Positions 1 to 8,359 of a stretch of 9,965 nt of DNA are shown in pieces (position 1 is the stretch's first letter; every line of letters begins with the position of its first letter). The notes under the pieces were generated by a model that did not search any database, was not told the origin of the DNA, and saw only the letters and a list, made by a program, of their open reading frames with translations. The stretch comes from SAR116 cluster bacterium (GTDB lineage: Bacteria > Pseudomonadota > Alphaproteobacteria > Puniceispirillales > Puniceispirillaceae). The translations under genes and the position numbers were made by a program. The stretch is taken from the NCBI GenBank assembly GCA_002686685.1, contig NYYG01000016.1:17358-27322 (forward strand). The letters run 5' to 3'.

Positions 1-73
1 TGCCGACATGCTCACGCATCCAGGCGAAATAGCGCAACGTGATATGGCTCTGGGTTAAACTGCTCTGGCTCAT
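1..73 (-). CDS. moaD: MoaD, molybdopterin synthase sulfur-carrier subunit (5' fragment)
   Basis: Only the first 24 codons are present; the gene runs off the left edge. The translation contains ITLRYFAWMREHVG, the first beta strand and helix start typical of MoaD (ubiquitin-like fold, usually about 80 aa). MoaD carries a C-terminal thiocarboxylate and, with MoaE, inserts the dithiolene sulfurs into precursor Z to make molybdopterin. The ATG at 73-71 overlaps the moeA TGA (ATGA overlap). A good Shine-Dalgarno sequence, GGGAG, lies 8 nt upstream on the minus strand, so the start is well supported. The N-terminus is about 10 residues longer than in short MoaD proteins. The Gly-Gly tail that would prove function is outside the window. 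By context moaE probably follows, which is inference. Confidence 0.8.
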   Translation of the reverse strand, partial: MSQSSLTQSHITLRYFAWMREHVG

Positions 74-1326
74 AAGCCAGTCTCCCGAAATGGCATGAAG
101 GACAGATAGTCTCCGACAGCTACCCCTTCATTTTCAACAGGAATTTCGACCAGCCCGTCCGCCCCGGTCAGTGATGACAGGACGCCTGCACCTTTGCGCC
201 CATGGCGTTGCAGGACAGGCGTGCCATCTGCCGCATAGGACAGGACAACGCGCAGATATTCGGCGCGCCCCGCGCCCTTGCGATGCGCAAACCCCGATCT
301 GACCGGCAGCCGCAAGGCCGGTGTCGCCTGTCTGCCGGCAAGACTGGCCAGCACCGGACCTGCAACCAGCCGGTAGCACACAAACGCAGCCACCGGGTTG
401 CCGGGAAGGCACATCAGCGGCGTGTCACCCAATATGCCTGCCGACATGGGCCGGCCCGGCTTTATGGCCAGCCGCCAGAAAATGCGGTCGACACCAAGCG
501 TGGTCATGGCGCCTTGCGTATGGTCCTCATCACCATCCGAGGCACCGCCAGAGGTGATCACGGCATCACAGCCGGACAGCGCATCCGCAAGGACGCGCGC
601 CAGCATCGCCGGGTCATCGCCGATGATGCCAAAGTCACGCAGCAGAAAGCCGTCACCGCGGATCATGTTTGCCAGCATCGGACGGTTGGAATCATGCATT
701 TGCCCATAGGATGCCGGCTGTCCGGCAGGTACGATTTCATCGCCCATCGACAGCAGCCCGATAACCGGCCGGGTATGGACAACAAGCTGGTCAAATCCGG
801 CGGCGGCGGCAATGGCGATGTTGGCGGCATCAAGGCGTGTGCCGGCAGCGATAATGATTTCACCCTGACGCAGATTTTCCCCCGCGGGACGATTATTGCT
901 GCCCTTTTCCAATACCGACCTGATACGAACCTGTTTGCCATCTTTGGTCAGCTCACAGAATTCATGCATTGCGACCGCATCACTGCCAGCAGGCATGACC
1001 GCACCGGTAAAAATGCGAATGGCAGCCCCCTCTGGCACAGGCGCGGTAAAGGGGTGGCCGGCCGCGGCGCGTCCGGCAACGGGAAACTCATGGTCCGGAT
1101 GGCGTGCCAGAAATGCCGCATCAACGGCATAGCCGTCGACCGCTGCATTGTTGGTGGCCGGCAGGTTGGCGGGTGCCACAAGATCACGCGCCAGCACCCG
1201 TCCGGGGGCCTCTTCCAGCGTGACTGTTTCATCAGCACGGGTGATTCCGGCAAGGCGTACCAAGAGCCGGTCAACCGCCTCCGCTGGCGAAATGCTGCCC
1301 CGATAGAGGATTGCGCTGTCGCTCAT
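70..1326 (-). CDS. moeA: Molybdopterin molybdenumtransferase MoeA
   Basis: 418 aa, the usual MoeA length. MoeA inserts molybdate into adenylylated molybdopterin to give active molybdenum cofactor in the cytoplasm. Visible family blocks in order: AAVDGYAV (about 61-68, with the conserved Asp64), FTGAVMPAGSDAV (106-118), SMGDEIV (193-199), DSNRPML (212-218), TSGGASDGDEDH (258-269), KPGRPMSAG (289-297) and CLPGNPVAAF (306-315). The C-terminal domain IV (about 335-418) is complete. The start ATG at 1326 overlaps the mobB TGA by 4 bp and the stop overlaps the moaD ATG by 4 bp. No strong Shine-Dalgarno sequence precedes it, which fits translation by coupling from mobB. Nothing is missing or broken. 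A long frame on the opposite strand is a shadow. Confidence 0.95.
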   Translation of the reverse strand: MSDSAILYRGSISPAEAVDRLLVRLAGITRADETVTLEEAPGRVLARDLVAPANLPATNNAAVDGYAVDAAFLARHPDHEFPVAGRAAAGHPFTAPVPEGAAIRIFTGAVMPAGSDAVAMHEFCELTKDGKQVRIRSVLEKGSNNRPAGENLRQGEIIIAAGTRLDAANIAIAAAAGFDQLVVHTRPVIGLLSMGDEIVPAGQPASYGQMHDSNRPMLANMIRGDGFLLRDFGIIGDDPAMLARVLADALSGCDAVITSGGASDGDEDHTQGAMTTLGVDRIFWRLAIKPGRPMSAGILGDTPLMCLPGNPVAAFVCYRLVAGPVLASLAGRQATPALRLPVRSGFAHRKGAGRAEYLRVVLSYAADGTPVLQRHGRKGAGVLSSLTGADGLVEIPVENEGVAVGDYLSFMPFRETGL

Positions 1327-1913
1327 GATGCCGCTGCACCAGATTGCTGATGGTGACGCTGGATGATGAAGTCGACAATGCTGTCGGGCTGGTCCAGATC
1401 CATTGAAAAAGGGGCATCCGCCGGCAGGCTGGCAGGATCATTGCTGGCAATGGCAATAATCAGCGGGTCATCAGAAAACAGATACGGATGCGCCAGTTCG
1501 GCCCGGTGGATTTCGATCTTCGGAATGGATGATTTCTTGAACCCTTCGACAATGACGATATCTGCAGGCGCGATCGCTGCCAGCAGATCGGCAAGGCTGC
1601 GTTCCGGTCCTGACAGATTTTCGGTAAACAGCACCGAGCGCGCGGGCGATGACACAGCCACCTGGCGCGCCCCGGCGGCACGGTGGCGATAGCTGTCCTT
1701 GCCGGGGGTGTCTGCATCAAAGGCGTGATGGGCGTGTTTGACAGTGGCGACATCCATGCCACGCGACACCAGTCCGGCAATCAGCTTTTCGGCAAGGGTG
1801 GTCTTGCCGCTTCCCGAAAAGGCGGCAAGCCCGATCACACTGCCATGGCGCTGGATCATGTCGTCAAGGCAGGGCTGATCGTGACCGGCCCTATTGCGAG
1901 GGTTTGTCGACAT
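1323..1913 (-). CDS. mobB: Molybdopterin-guanine dinucleotide biosynthesis GTP-binding protein MobB
   Basis: 196 aa from the ATG at 1913. A frame extension to a TTG at 1940 exists, but the ATG is preceded by GAGG and overlaps pgsA by only 23 bp, so I prefer it. A P-loop AFSGSGKT is at 31-38. TVKHAHHAFDADTPGKDSYR, with the following HRAAGA, is the MobB signature after strand 2. VEGFKKSSIPKIEI is the characteristic Walker B-side block. MobB binds GTP and assists MobA, which attaches GMP to molybdopterin to make the bis-MGD cofactor of DMSO-reductase family enzymes. MobA itself is not in the window. The gene lies between pgsA and moeA with overlaps on both sides, so it is part of the coupled cofactor unit. 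Confidence 0.93.
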   Translation of the reverse strand: MSTNPRNRAGHDQPCLDDMIQRHGSVIGLAAFSGSGKTTLAEKLIAGLVSRGMDVATVKHAHHAFDADTPGKDSYRHRAAGARQVAVSSPARSVLFTENLSGPERSLADLLAAIAPADIVIVEGFKKSSIPKIEIHRAELAHPYLFSDDPLIIAIASNDPASLPADAPFSMDLDQPDSIVDFIIQRHHQQSGAAAS

Positions 1914-2466
1914 GTTCAAGAACGCCTCGATAATAGGCAAATCCGGTCTGTGCAGTCACAAACGCTGCCGCCCACAGAAGAGCAAGACCAATCGGGTTTG
2001 CCATCGGCAGTGACGGAAAAACAGGGGCGCCGACCAGAAAGCCGATCGCAACAAGCTGCAGGGTGGTTTTCCACTTTGCCAGGACAGATACCGGCATATT
2101 GACGCTGCGTCCAGCCATGAATTCGCGCAGGCCCGATATCAGGAACTCGCGGGTCATGATGATGATGGCCGGCAGGATAAACCACCAGCCATCCTCCGTC
2201 ACATGCGCCAGCGACACAAGGCAGGTGCCGATCAGTACCTTGTCGGCAATCGGGTCCAGCATGGCGCCCAGTTTTGATACCACACCAAGGCGGCGCGCCA
2301 TCCAGCCATCAATGAAATCTGAAATGCTCGCCAGGACGAACAGCGTCAATGCCGGCATATAGCCGGTCTTGACATCATCCAGCCAGATGAGGACCGCAAT
2401 CACCGGCGCGACCATAATCCGCAGGATTGTCATCCAGTTTGGCACCATTTTCAGCATGGTCATCAT
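1891..2466 (-). CDS. pgsA: CDP-diacylglycerol--glycerol-3-phosphate 3-phosphatidyltransferase PgsA
   Basis: 191 aa, the normal length for this inner-membrane enzyme, which condenses CDP-diacylglycerol with glycerol-3-phosphate on the way to phosphatidylglycerol and cardiolipin. The CDP-alcohol phosphotransferase motif is complete and exact: D50, D53-G54, A57-R58, G67, D71 and D75 in the order D(x2)DG(x2)AR(x8)G(x3)D(x3)D. Hydrophobic segments near 12-30, 36-50, 92-110, 130-150 and 157-175 fit a multi-pass protein. The ATG at 2466 has AGGGGA about 11 nt upstream; ATGs at codons 2, 4 and 7 are possible alternatives. A three-codon mini-ORF (ATG at 2474) ends on a TGA overlapping this start. The 3' end overlaps mobB. 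pgsA next to uvrC and molybdenum-cofactor genes is a familiar alphaproteobacterial arrangement. Confidence 0.95.
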   Translation of the reverse strand: MMTMLKMVPNWMTILRIMVAPVIAVLIWLDDVKTGYMPALTLFVLASISDFIDGWMARRLGVVSKLGAMLDPIADKVLIGTCLVSLAHVTEDGWWFILPAIIIMTREFLISGLREFMAGRSVNMPVSVLAKWKTTLQLVAIGFLVGAPVFPSLPMANPIGLALLWAAAFVTAQTGFAYYRGVLEHVDKPSQ

Positions 2467-2598
2467 GCGGTCATATGTCCCCTGTCATTCAATCCAGCCA
2501 TGTCCCGATCCGGCCGGTTTTCTGGTCCTGCCTGTCCGGCTGCATCTCCGGGCGGCACCAGGCGGTTTCGAATGCATGCAGCAGTATGGCCCAAGCCG
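2467..2598. other. Gap between uvrC stop and pgsA start
   Basis: 132 bp with no gene. It contains a 7-bp inverted repeat, GCTGCAT at 2539-2545 and ATGCAGC at 2576-2582, separated by 30 nt. No T-run follows in either direction, so I do not call a terminator. No convincing -35/-10 pair is visible. The gap could hold a weak promoter for the pgsA-mobB-moeA-moaD unit, or uvrC transcription may simply read through. Confidence 0.5.
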
Positions 2599-4503
2599 TC
2601 AGGATTGCCCACTGTAAAACCAGTCAAAGATTTGCCGCGCCACAGCTTTCGAAATTCCGTCGACCGCCTCAAGGTCCTGCAGGCCAGCGGCAGAAACCGC
2701 CCGCGCCGACCCGAAATGCGCCAGCAACGCCTTTTTGCGCCGCGGGCCGATGCCAGGCACACCATCCAGCGGGCTGGTCAGTTCGGATTTCTGGCGACGC
2801 GCGCGGTGTGTGCCGATGGCATAGCGGTGCGCCTCGTCACGCAGCCGTTGCAGAAAATGCATTGCTGATGCCTGCGGCGACAGGGTAAAGCTGTCGCGTC
2901 CGCGCATATGGAACTGTTCACGGCCAGCATTGCGGTCTGGCCCTTTGGAAATCGCCACCACGGCGATATCCGCCACGCCAAGATCGTCCATCACCTCGGC
3001 AACGGAGCTCAGTTGCCCCTTGCCACCATCAATCAGCAACAGGTCCGGCCAGGTCTCGCCATTGCGATCCGGGTCTTCCTTCAACACCCGTTCGAACCGG
3101 CGATGAATGACCTGACGCATCATGGCGAAATCATCTCCCTGCGTAACCGCATGCGGGCCATCTTCGCGCATGTTGAATTTTCGGTAAGCGGCCTTGTTGA
3201 ACCCGTCGGGCCCGGCGACGATCATGCCGCCAACCGCATGACGCCCCTGAATATGTGAATTGTCATATACCTCGACCCGTTCAGGCGGCGCGTCCATGCC
3301 AAACAGATCACCAAGTTCTGCAAGAAGGCGGCGCTGCGAACTGGTATCTGCAAGATTGCGCGCCAGCGCTTCCTCGGCGTTGCGGCGGGCCATGGCTGTC
3401 AGCTTGGTGCGTGGTCCGCGTTGCGGGCGGCTGATACGGACAGTGCGGCCGGCGCTGGTCGACAGGGCCTCTCCCAGCAGCGCCGCCTCGTCAGGGGTAA
3501 CCGATACCAGAATCTCGGATGGTGGCTCCTTGTCATCATAGAACTGGCCGATAAAGGCTGTCACGACGGCGGCATCCGTGCTTTCGGTGTTATGCGTCAT
3601 GAAATAGGACCGGTTGCCATAATTTGACCCGCCACGGATGAAAAAGGTCTGGATACAGGATTTCTCGCCACTGCGGGCAAGTGCGATGATGTCGGCATCG
3701 CGCAGGTTGGGCACATTGATATCCTGGCTTGCCTGAATACCGCTCAGCGCCCGGATGCGGTTGCGCCAGATGGCGGCTGTCTCGAATTCCAGCTTGTCGG
3801 CGGCGGCATGCATGCGGTCTGCGTAATCGCGCTGGATTGCGGCTGATTCGCCCGACAGAAAGCGCCGCGCCTGATCCATCTGGGCGGCATAATCGGTCTC
3901 GGTGACAAGCCCGACACAGGGGCCGCTGCAGCGCTTGATCTGGTATTGCAGGCAGGGGCGGGTGCGCGCGCCGAACACTGAATCCGAACAGGTGCGCAAC
4001 ATGAAGGCACGCGCCAGATCTGCCACAGTGCGGTTGACCGCACCGGCAGATGCGAAGGGGCCGAAATAGTCACCCTTGCGGGTCTTGCGGCCGCGATGTT
4101 TGGTCAGCTGTCCAAACGGGTGGTCAGCTGTCATCAGAATTTGCGGCAGGCTTTTGTCGTCGCGCAACAGGATGTTGTAGCGCGGCTTCATCTTCTTGAT
4201 CAGATTCGATTCAAGAAGCAGCGCCTCGGTCTCCGACTTGGTGACGATCACCTCCAGCATCTCGGTTTCGCTGACCATCCGCATCAGCCGGTTTGACAGC
4301 CGGTTCGGCTGCGTATAGCTGGCAACCCGGCGCGCCAGGTTGCGCGCCTTGCCGACATACAGCACCTCGCCATCCCCGTTGGTCATGCGGTAGACGCCGG
4401 GATCCGCCCCCAGCTTGCGCACCTCTGCCTTCAGATAGGCGGTGCCGCGGGCCAGATCAGGTGGCAGATTCACGCTTGGTGATGTGGGTGTCTTGTCGGT
4501 CAT
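2599..4503 (-). CDS. uvrC: UvrABC system protein C (excision nuclease subunit)
   Basis: 634 aa, full length. UvrC makes both incisions, 3' and then 5' of a lesion, after UvrB has been loaded on damaged DNA. The N-terminal GIY-YIG nuclease spans about 33-111. By alignment from memory with Thermotoga UvrC the catalytic residues are Y49, R59, E98 and N110, all present. Cysteines C172, C184, C192 and C196 keep the spacing of the proposed iron-sulfur site of UvrC. The UVR motif that binds UvrB is at about 220-252. The C-terminal RNase H-like nuclease has D414 (in YDNSH), D457/D458, D492 (in LIDGGKGQ) and H559. Two helix-hairpin-helix elements close the protein (LDGVPGIGPRRKKAL at 579-593 and the DLEAVDGISKAVA block at 610-622). 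AAGG lies 4-5 nt upstream of the ATG. Confidence 0.97.
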   Translation of the reverse strand: MTDKTPTSPSVNLPPDLARGTAYLKAEVRKLGADPGVYRMTNGDGEVLYVGKARNLARRVASYTQPNRLSNRLMRMVSETEMLEVIVTKSETEALLLESNLIKKMKPRYNILLRDDKSLPQILMTADHPFGQLTKHRGRKTRKGDYFGPFASAGAVNRTVADLARAFMLRTCSDSVFGARTRPCLQYQIKRCSGPCVGLVTETDYAAQMDQARRFLSGESAAIQRDYADRMHAAADKLEFETAAIWRNRIRALSGIQASQDINVPNLRDADIIALARSGEKSCIQTFFIRGGSNYGNRSYFMTHNTESTDAAVVTAFIGQFYDDKEPPSEILVSVTPDEAALLGEALSTSAGRTVRISRPQRGPRTKLTAMARRNAEEALARNLADTSSQRRLLAELGDLFGMDAPPERVEVYDNSHIQGRHAVGGMIVAGPDGFNKAAYRKFNMREDGPHAVTQGDDFAMMRQVIHRRFERVLKEDPDRNGETWPDLLLIDGGKGQLSSVAEVMDDLGVADIAVVAISKGPDRNAGREQFHMRGRDSFTLSPQASAMHFLQRLRDEAHRYAIGTHRARRQKSELTSPLDGVPGIGPRRKKALLAHFGSARAVSAAGLQDLEAVDGISKAVARQIFDWFYSGQS

Positions 4504-4600
4504 GCTGCCTTAATCTAGCCCGGCTTTGCGATCGCGGGTAGGGGCAAGCGGCCGCAGTCCTGATGGCGGAATCATGCGCGTGAAATCTATCCCCGAAACC

Positions 4601-4621
4601 TGTGGATAACTATGTGGAGAA
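4601..4621 (-). promoter_or_regulatory. Pair of DnaA boxes upstream of uvrC
   Basis: TGTGGATAA at 4601-4609 is the reverse complement of TTATCCACA, a perfect match to the DnaA box TTATNCACA. TGTGGAGAA at 4613-4621 (TTCTCCACA on the minus strand) has one mismatch. The two are in the same orientation, 12 bp apart start to start, about 100 bp upstream of the uvrC ATG and right beside the AT-rich tract. A third near-match, TTGTGCACA, is at 4802-4810. As known from E. coli, DnaA boxes outside oriC can modulate transcription. Function here is inference from sequence match only. Confidence 0.45.
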
Positions 4622-4654
4622 AAGGCTGCCACAGGTGGCTTCATGCTGATTTTA

Positions 4655-4721
4655 TAGCAAATTCTTCAAATTGACTAAATTTTAGGCAATTCCATTAAAA
4701 TATAATAAAAACAATTTGCTA
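4655..4721. repeat. 9-bp inverted repeat in AT-rich tract
   Basis: TAGCAAATT at 4655-4663 is perfectly inverted as AATTTGCTA at 4713-4721, with 49 bp of about 18% GC between. The arms are too far apart for an efficient intrinsic hairpin. They could be a pair of protein-binding sites or chance in low-complexity sequence. Confidence 0.4.
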
Positions 4722-4789
4722 ACCATGTGCTAAATTATGTTATGAAAAAAATAATCTGCAAAAATCCTTATTTCTCCGCTCTTTATGAC

Positions 4790-4817
4790 GCCTTTGTGAC
4801 ATTGTGCACAAACAGGC
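4790..4817. repeat. Imperfect inverted repeat / hairpin
   Basis: GCC-TTTGTG at 4790-4798 pairs with CACAAA-(CA)-GGC at 4807-4817, leaving an 8-nt loop. Within it lies the 10-bp perfect palindrome TTGTGCACAA (4802-4811). No T- or A-run follows, so it is more like an operator or structural element than a terminator. The bound protein, if any, is not recognised. Confidence 0.35.
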
Positions 4818-4912
4818 CAAAAGCAGCCTTCCGATTCGTGAATTTTGGTCACTGGCTGTCAACCGGGGCCGGCAAAAATTTCTTTGTTTTTGTTCTGGAA
4901 CGCGGCTGTTTC

Positions 4913-4941
4913 AAAAAAGCGAATAAAATCAATTTGCCGCT
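4913..4941 (-). terminator. Possible rho-independent terminator of uvrB
   Basis: Just past the uvrB stop, on the minus strand, AGCG...AAT pairs with ATT-CGCT around a 7-nt loop, with a 3-nt bulge, and is followed directly by six T residues (plus-strand AAAAAA at 4913-4918). The stem is short and AT-rich, so the call is tentative. Confidence 0.35.
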
Positions 4942-4948
4942 ATTTTTC

Positions 4949-7189
<2,241 letters not shown>

Positions 7190-7317
7190 GGGTGAAAGAT
7201 AGGTAATGCAACCGCTCGAGGGAAGGGGTGGCAAGCCTGTCGTGGACTGAGGCCGCGTTCTGGATGGTGGCGCCTTACCATGTAACGTTTTGTTAAGGAG
7301 GTTATGGCTACAATGCC
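7190..7317. promoter_or_regulatory. Divergent intergenic region, uvrB (left) and Sel1 gene (right)
   Basis: 128 bp between two divergent starts, so it must carry or lie next to both promoters. I could not assign confident -35/-10 hexamers for either. A canonical Shine-Dalgarno sequence AAGGAGG lies at 7295-7301 for the plus strand. It sits 16 nt from the Sel1 ATG but only 2 nt from an ATG at 7304 that opens a five-codon frame (Met-Ala-Thr-Met-Pro), whose TGA (7319-7321) overlaps the Sel1 start. Confidence 0.5.
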
Positions 7318-8289
7318 ATGATGACCCTCCGCCGAGATGATCCCCCCGAGATATCATCCACCAAGACGATTCCGGCCGAGACGATTCCGGCCAAGACGAC
7401 CCCTGCCGGGGGTGTGCCGACGGCAAGGGTGCGTCCACTTGTCGTCACACGCGGCATCCTCTGGTCCTTTCGGTTGCTGCATCTTGCGCCGCTGGTGGCG
7501 CTTTTTCTGCTGCCAGTTGGCAAATGGCCGGCAGTCATCATCGCCGCCCTCTGGCCATTATGGCTGATTGCCCTCTTTTTCCTTGAAATGCAGCTGCTGC
7601 ACCGCTGGCTTGGCCTTGGCCTGTCACGCGCTGGCCGCGCCTTTCTGCGCGATGCCGAAGCGGGTGATGCGGATGCGCAATACCGGCTGGGCAAGCTGTT
7701 TCAACGTGGCAATGCCGGCTTCAGCGGCACCGAAGGCGCGCGAGACACGGCGCTGAATTGGTACCGGCTTGCCGCGGCGCAGGGCCATGTCGATGCCTGC
7801 TTTGCACTTGCCGAGGATCTGATGGTCGATCATGACTTTGGGGAAATGCCCGGTGCGGATGACCTGCCGCCGCACCCCGATGACCCGATCAGCGATTTTC
7901 GCAAGCAGCGTATGATCAATGCCGGCATGGCCGCCCGCACAGAAGCGGCCGATTACTACCGTCATGCGGCGGCGCGCGGCCATCCGCGAGCGCAGGGCCG
8001 GCTGGGTGAGATGTATCGCACCGGCAATGCCGTGCCCAGAAACAGGGTGGCCGCCCATATGTGGCTGTCCCGCGCGCTGGCCGGCATGGCGGCAGCGGCT
8101 GACGGGGCAGACTGGCCCGCCCCGGGGCGCGCCCGACGCGGTGAAGATTCAGAGCGTGAAGAAATGCTGGCGGATTACCACGCCTTTGCCGCTGCGCTGG
8201 CAGCGCTGGAAAAGGCCATGACGCCGGCACAGATCAGCAAGGCGCAGGCGCGTGTGAGTGGGGGGCAAACAAAGGAGGTAAATGAGTGA
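7318..8289 (+). CDS. Membrane-anchored Sel1-like repeat protein
   Basis: 323 aa. Residues 1-45 are polar and Pro/Thr-rich, with three copies of a five-residue repeat ([15 protein letters not shown]). Two hydrophobic segments, about 47-66 and 70-90, are joined by a short Gly-Lys turn and suggest a membrane hairpin. From about 106 on the sequence is Sel1/TPR-like alpha-alpha repeats: [19 protein letters not shown] (115-133), [20 protein letters not shown] (145-164) and [20 protein letters not shown] (211-230) followed by an [11 protein letters not shown] block. An acidic Pro-rich insert (about 168-195) separates the repeats. Such repeats bind proteins; no enzymatic motif is seen and the role is unknown. 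No in-frame start exists between the upstream TAA (7294) and the ATG at 7318. The stop lies inside an ATGAGTGA octamer behind a strong Shine-Dalgarno sequence. Confidence 0.85.
   Translation: MMTLRRDDPPEISSTKTIPAETIPAKTTPAGGVPTARVRPLVVTRGILWSFRLLHLAPLVALFLLPVGKWPAVIIAALWPLWLIALFFLEMQLLHRWLGLGLSRAGRAFLRDAEAGDADAQYRLGKLFQRGNAGFSGTEGARDTALNWYRLAAAQGHVDACFALAEDLMVDHDFGEMPGADDLPPHPDDPISDFRKQRMINAGMAARTEAADYYRHAAARGHPRAQGRLGEMYRTGNAVPRNRVAAHMWLSRALAGMAAAADGADWPAPGRARRGEDSEREEMLADYHAFAAALAALEKAMTPAQISKAQARVSGGQTKEVNE
7366..7410 (+). repeat. Three tandem 15-bp units inside the Sel1 gene
   Basis: ACGATTCCGGCCGAG (7366-7380) and ACGATTCCGGCCAAG (7381-7395) differ at one base. A third, diverged unit, ACGACCCCTGCCGGG, follows at 7396-7410. 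The unit length is a multiple of three, so copy-number change would keep the frame and only vary the N-terminal cytoplasmic tail. Confidence 0.85.
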
Positions 8290-8308
8290 TCAGCGGTTCG
8301 GGTGTTAA
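8271..8308 (+). other. Strong Shine-Dalgarno with orphan short reading frames
   Basis: AAAGGAGG at 8271-8278, within the last Sel1 codons, is as close to the 16S rRNA complement as any site in the window. Yet no normal gene starts behind it. The ATG at 8282, 3 nt away, gives only eight codons ([11 protein letters not shown] at 8306-8308). A GTG at 8286, 7 nt away, gives 19 codons ending at a TAA at 8343. It may be a leader peptide for the next gene or the stranded start site of a displaced gene. Confidence 0.5.
8282..8289 (+). repeat. Left copy of 8-bp direct repeat ATGAGTGA
   Basis: ATGAGTGA here overlaps the Sel1 stop codon, the last three bases being its TGA. The identical octamer is at 9397-9404, where it is the start of the aminotransferase gene. 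The two copies bracket the low-GC DUF4268 segment, as a target-site duplication or a duplicated gene junction would. Confidence 0.45.
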
Positions 8309-8359
8309 CAGGAATTTTACCGGGACTTGGGTAAGAAGGGGGTAAGAGAGGCAGGGCAA

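Larger units (their letters stand above)
4504..4948. other. 445-bp spacer between uvrB and uvrC, AT-rich in the middle
   Basis: I find no gene with protein-like composition here. Counted by hand, 4641-4760 has 28 G+C in 120 (about 23%), against about 60% or more in the flanking genes. This region must hold the uvrC promoter. A TATAAA on the minus strand near 4655 is a possible -10, but no good -35 sits at 16-18 bp, so I do not call it. Elements seen from left to right: a DnaA-box pair at 4601-4621, the palindrome GCCAC-AG-GTGGC at 4628-4639, the inverted repeat TAGCAAATT/AATTTGCTA, an 11-bp palindrome CTAAATTTTAG at 4675-4685, a tandem TGCTAA pair 11 bp apart (4717, 4728), a hairpin at 4790-4817 and a likely uvrB terminator at 4913-4941. 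Confidence 0.7.

Noticed and set aside
202..1350. A 382-aa open frame on the plus strand opposite moeA
   Set aside because: moeA is fully conserved in the other frame. The plus-strand translation is rich in Arg/His/Gly/Gln with no family resemblance, a typical antisense shadow in GC-rich DNA.
1914..1940. A TTG start for mobB at 1940, giving 205 aa
   Set aside because: The ATG at 1913 has an upstream GAGG and a smaller overlap with pgsA. The nine extra residues are simply pgsA coding sequence in another frame.
2539..2582. A terminator between uvrC and pgsA
   Set aside because: Only a 7-bp stem with a 30-nt loop and no T-run on either strand.
4504..4948. SOS (LexA) control of uvrB or uvrC
   Set aside because: I looked for the alphaproteobacterial GTTC-N7-GTTC box, and its complement, upstream of both genes and found no match.
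7190..7438. An N-terminal extension of UvrB to 829 aa starting at 7438
   Set aside because: It overlaps the divergent Sel1 gene on the other strand, its Ser/Pro/Arg repeats mirror the Sel1 tandem repeat, and UvrB similarity starts much later.
8327..8359. A TTG start for the DUF4268 gene at 8327
   Set aside because: The in-frame ATG at 8360 has a purine-rich upstream region, and the added residues (Gly/Lys/Arg) look like translated ribosome-binding sequence.
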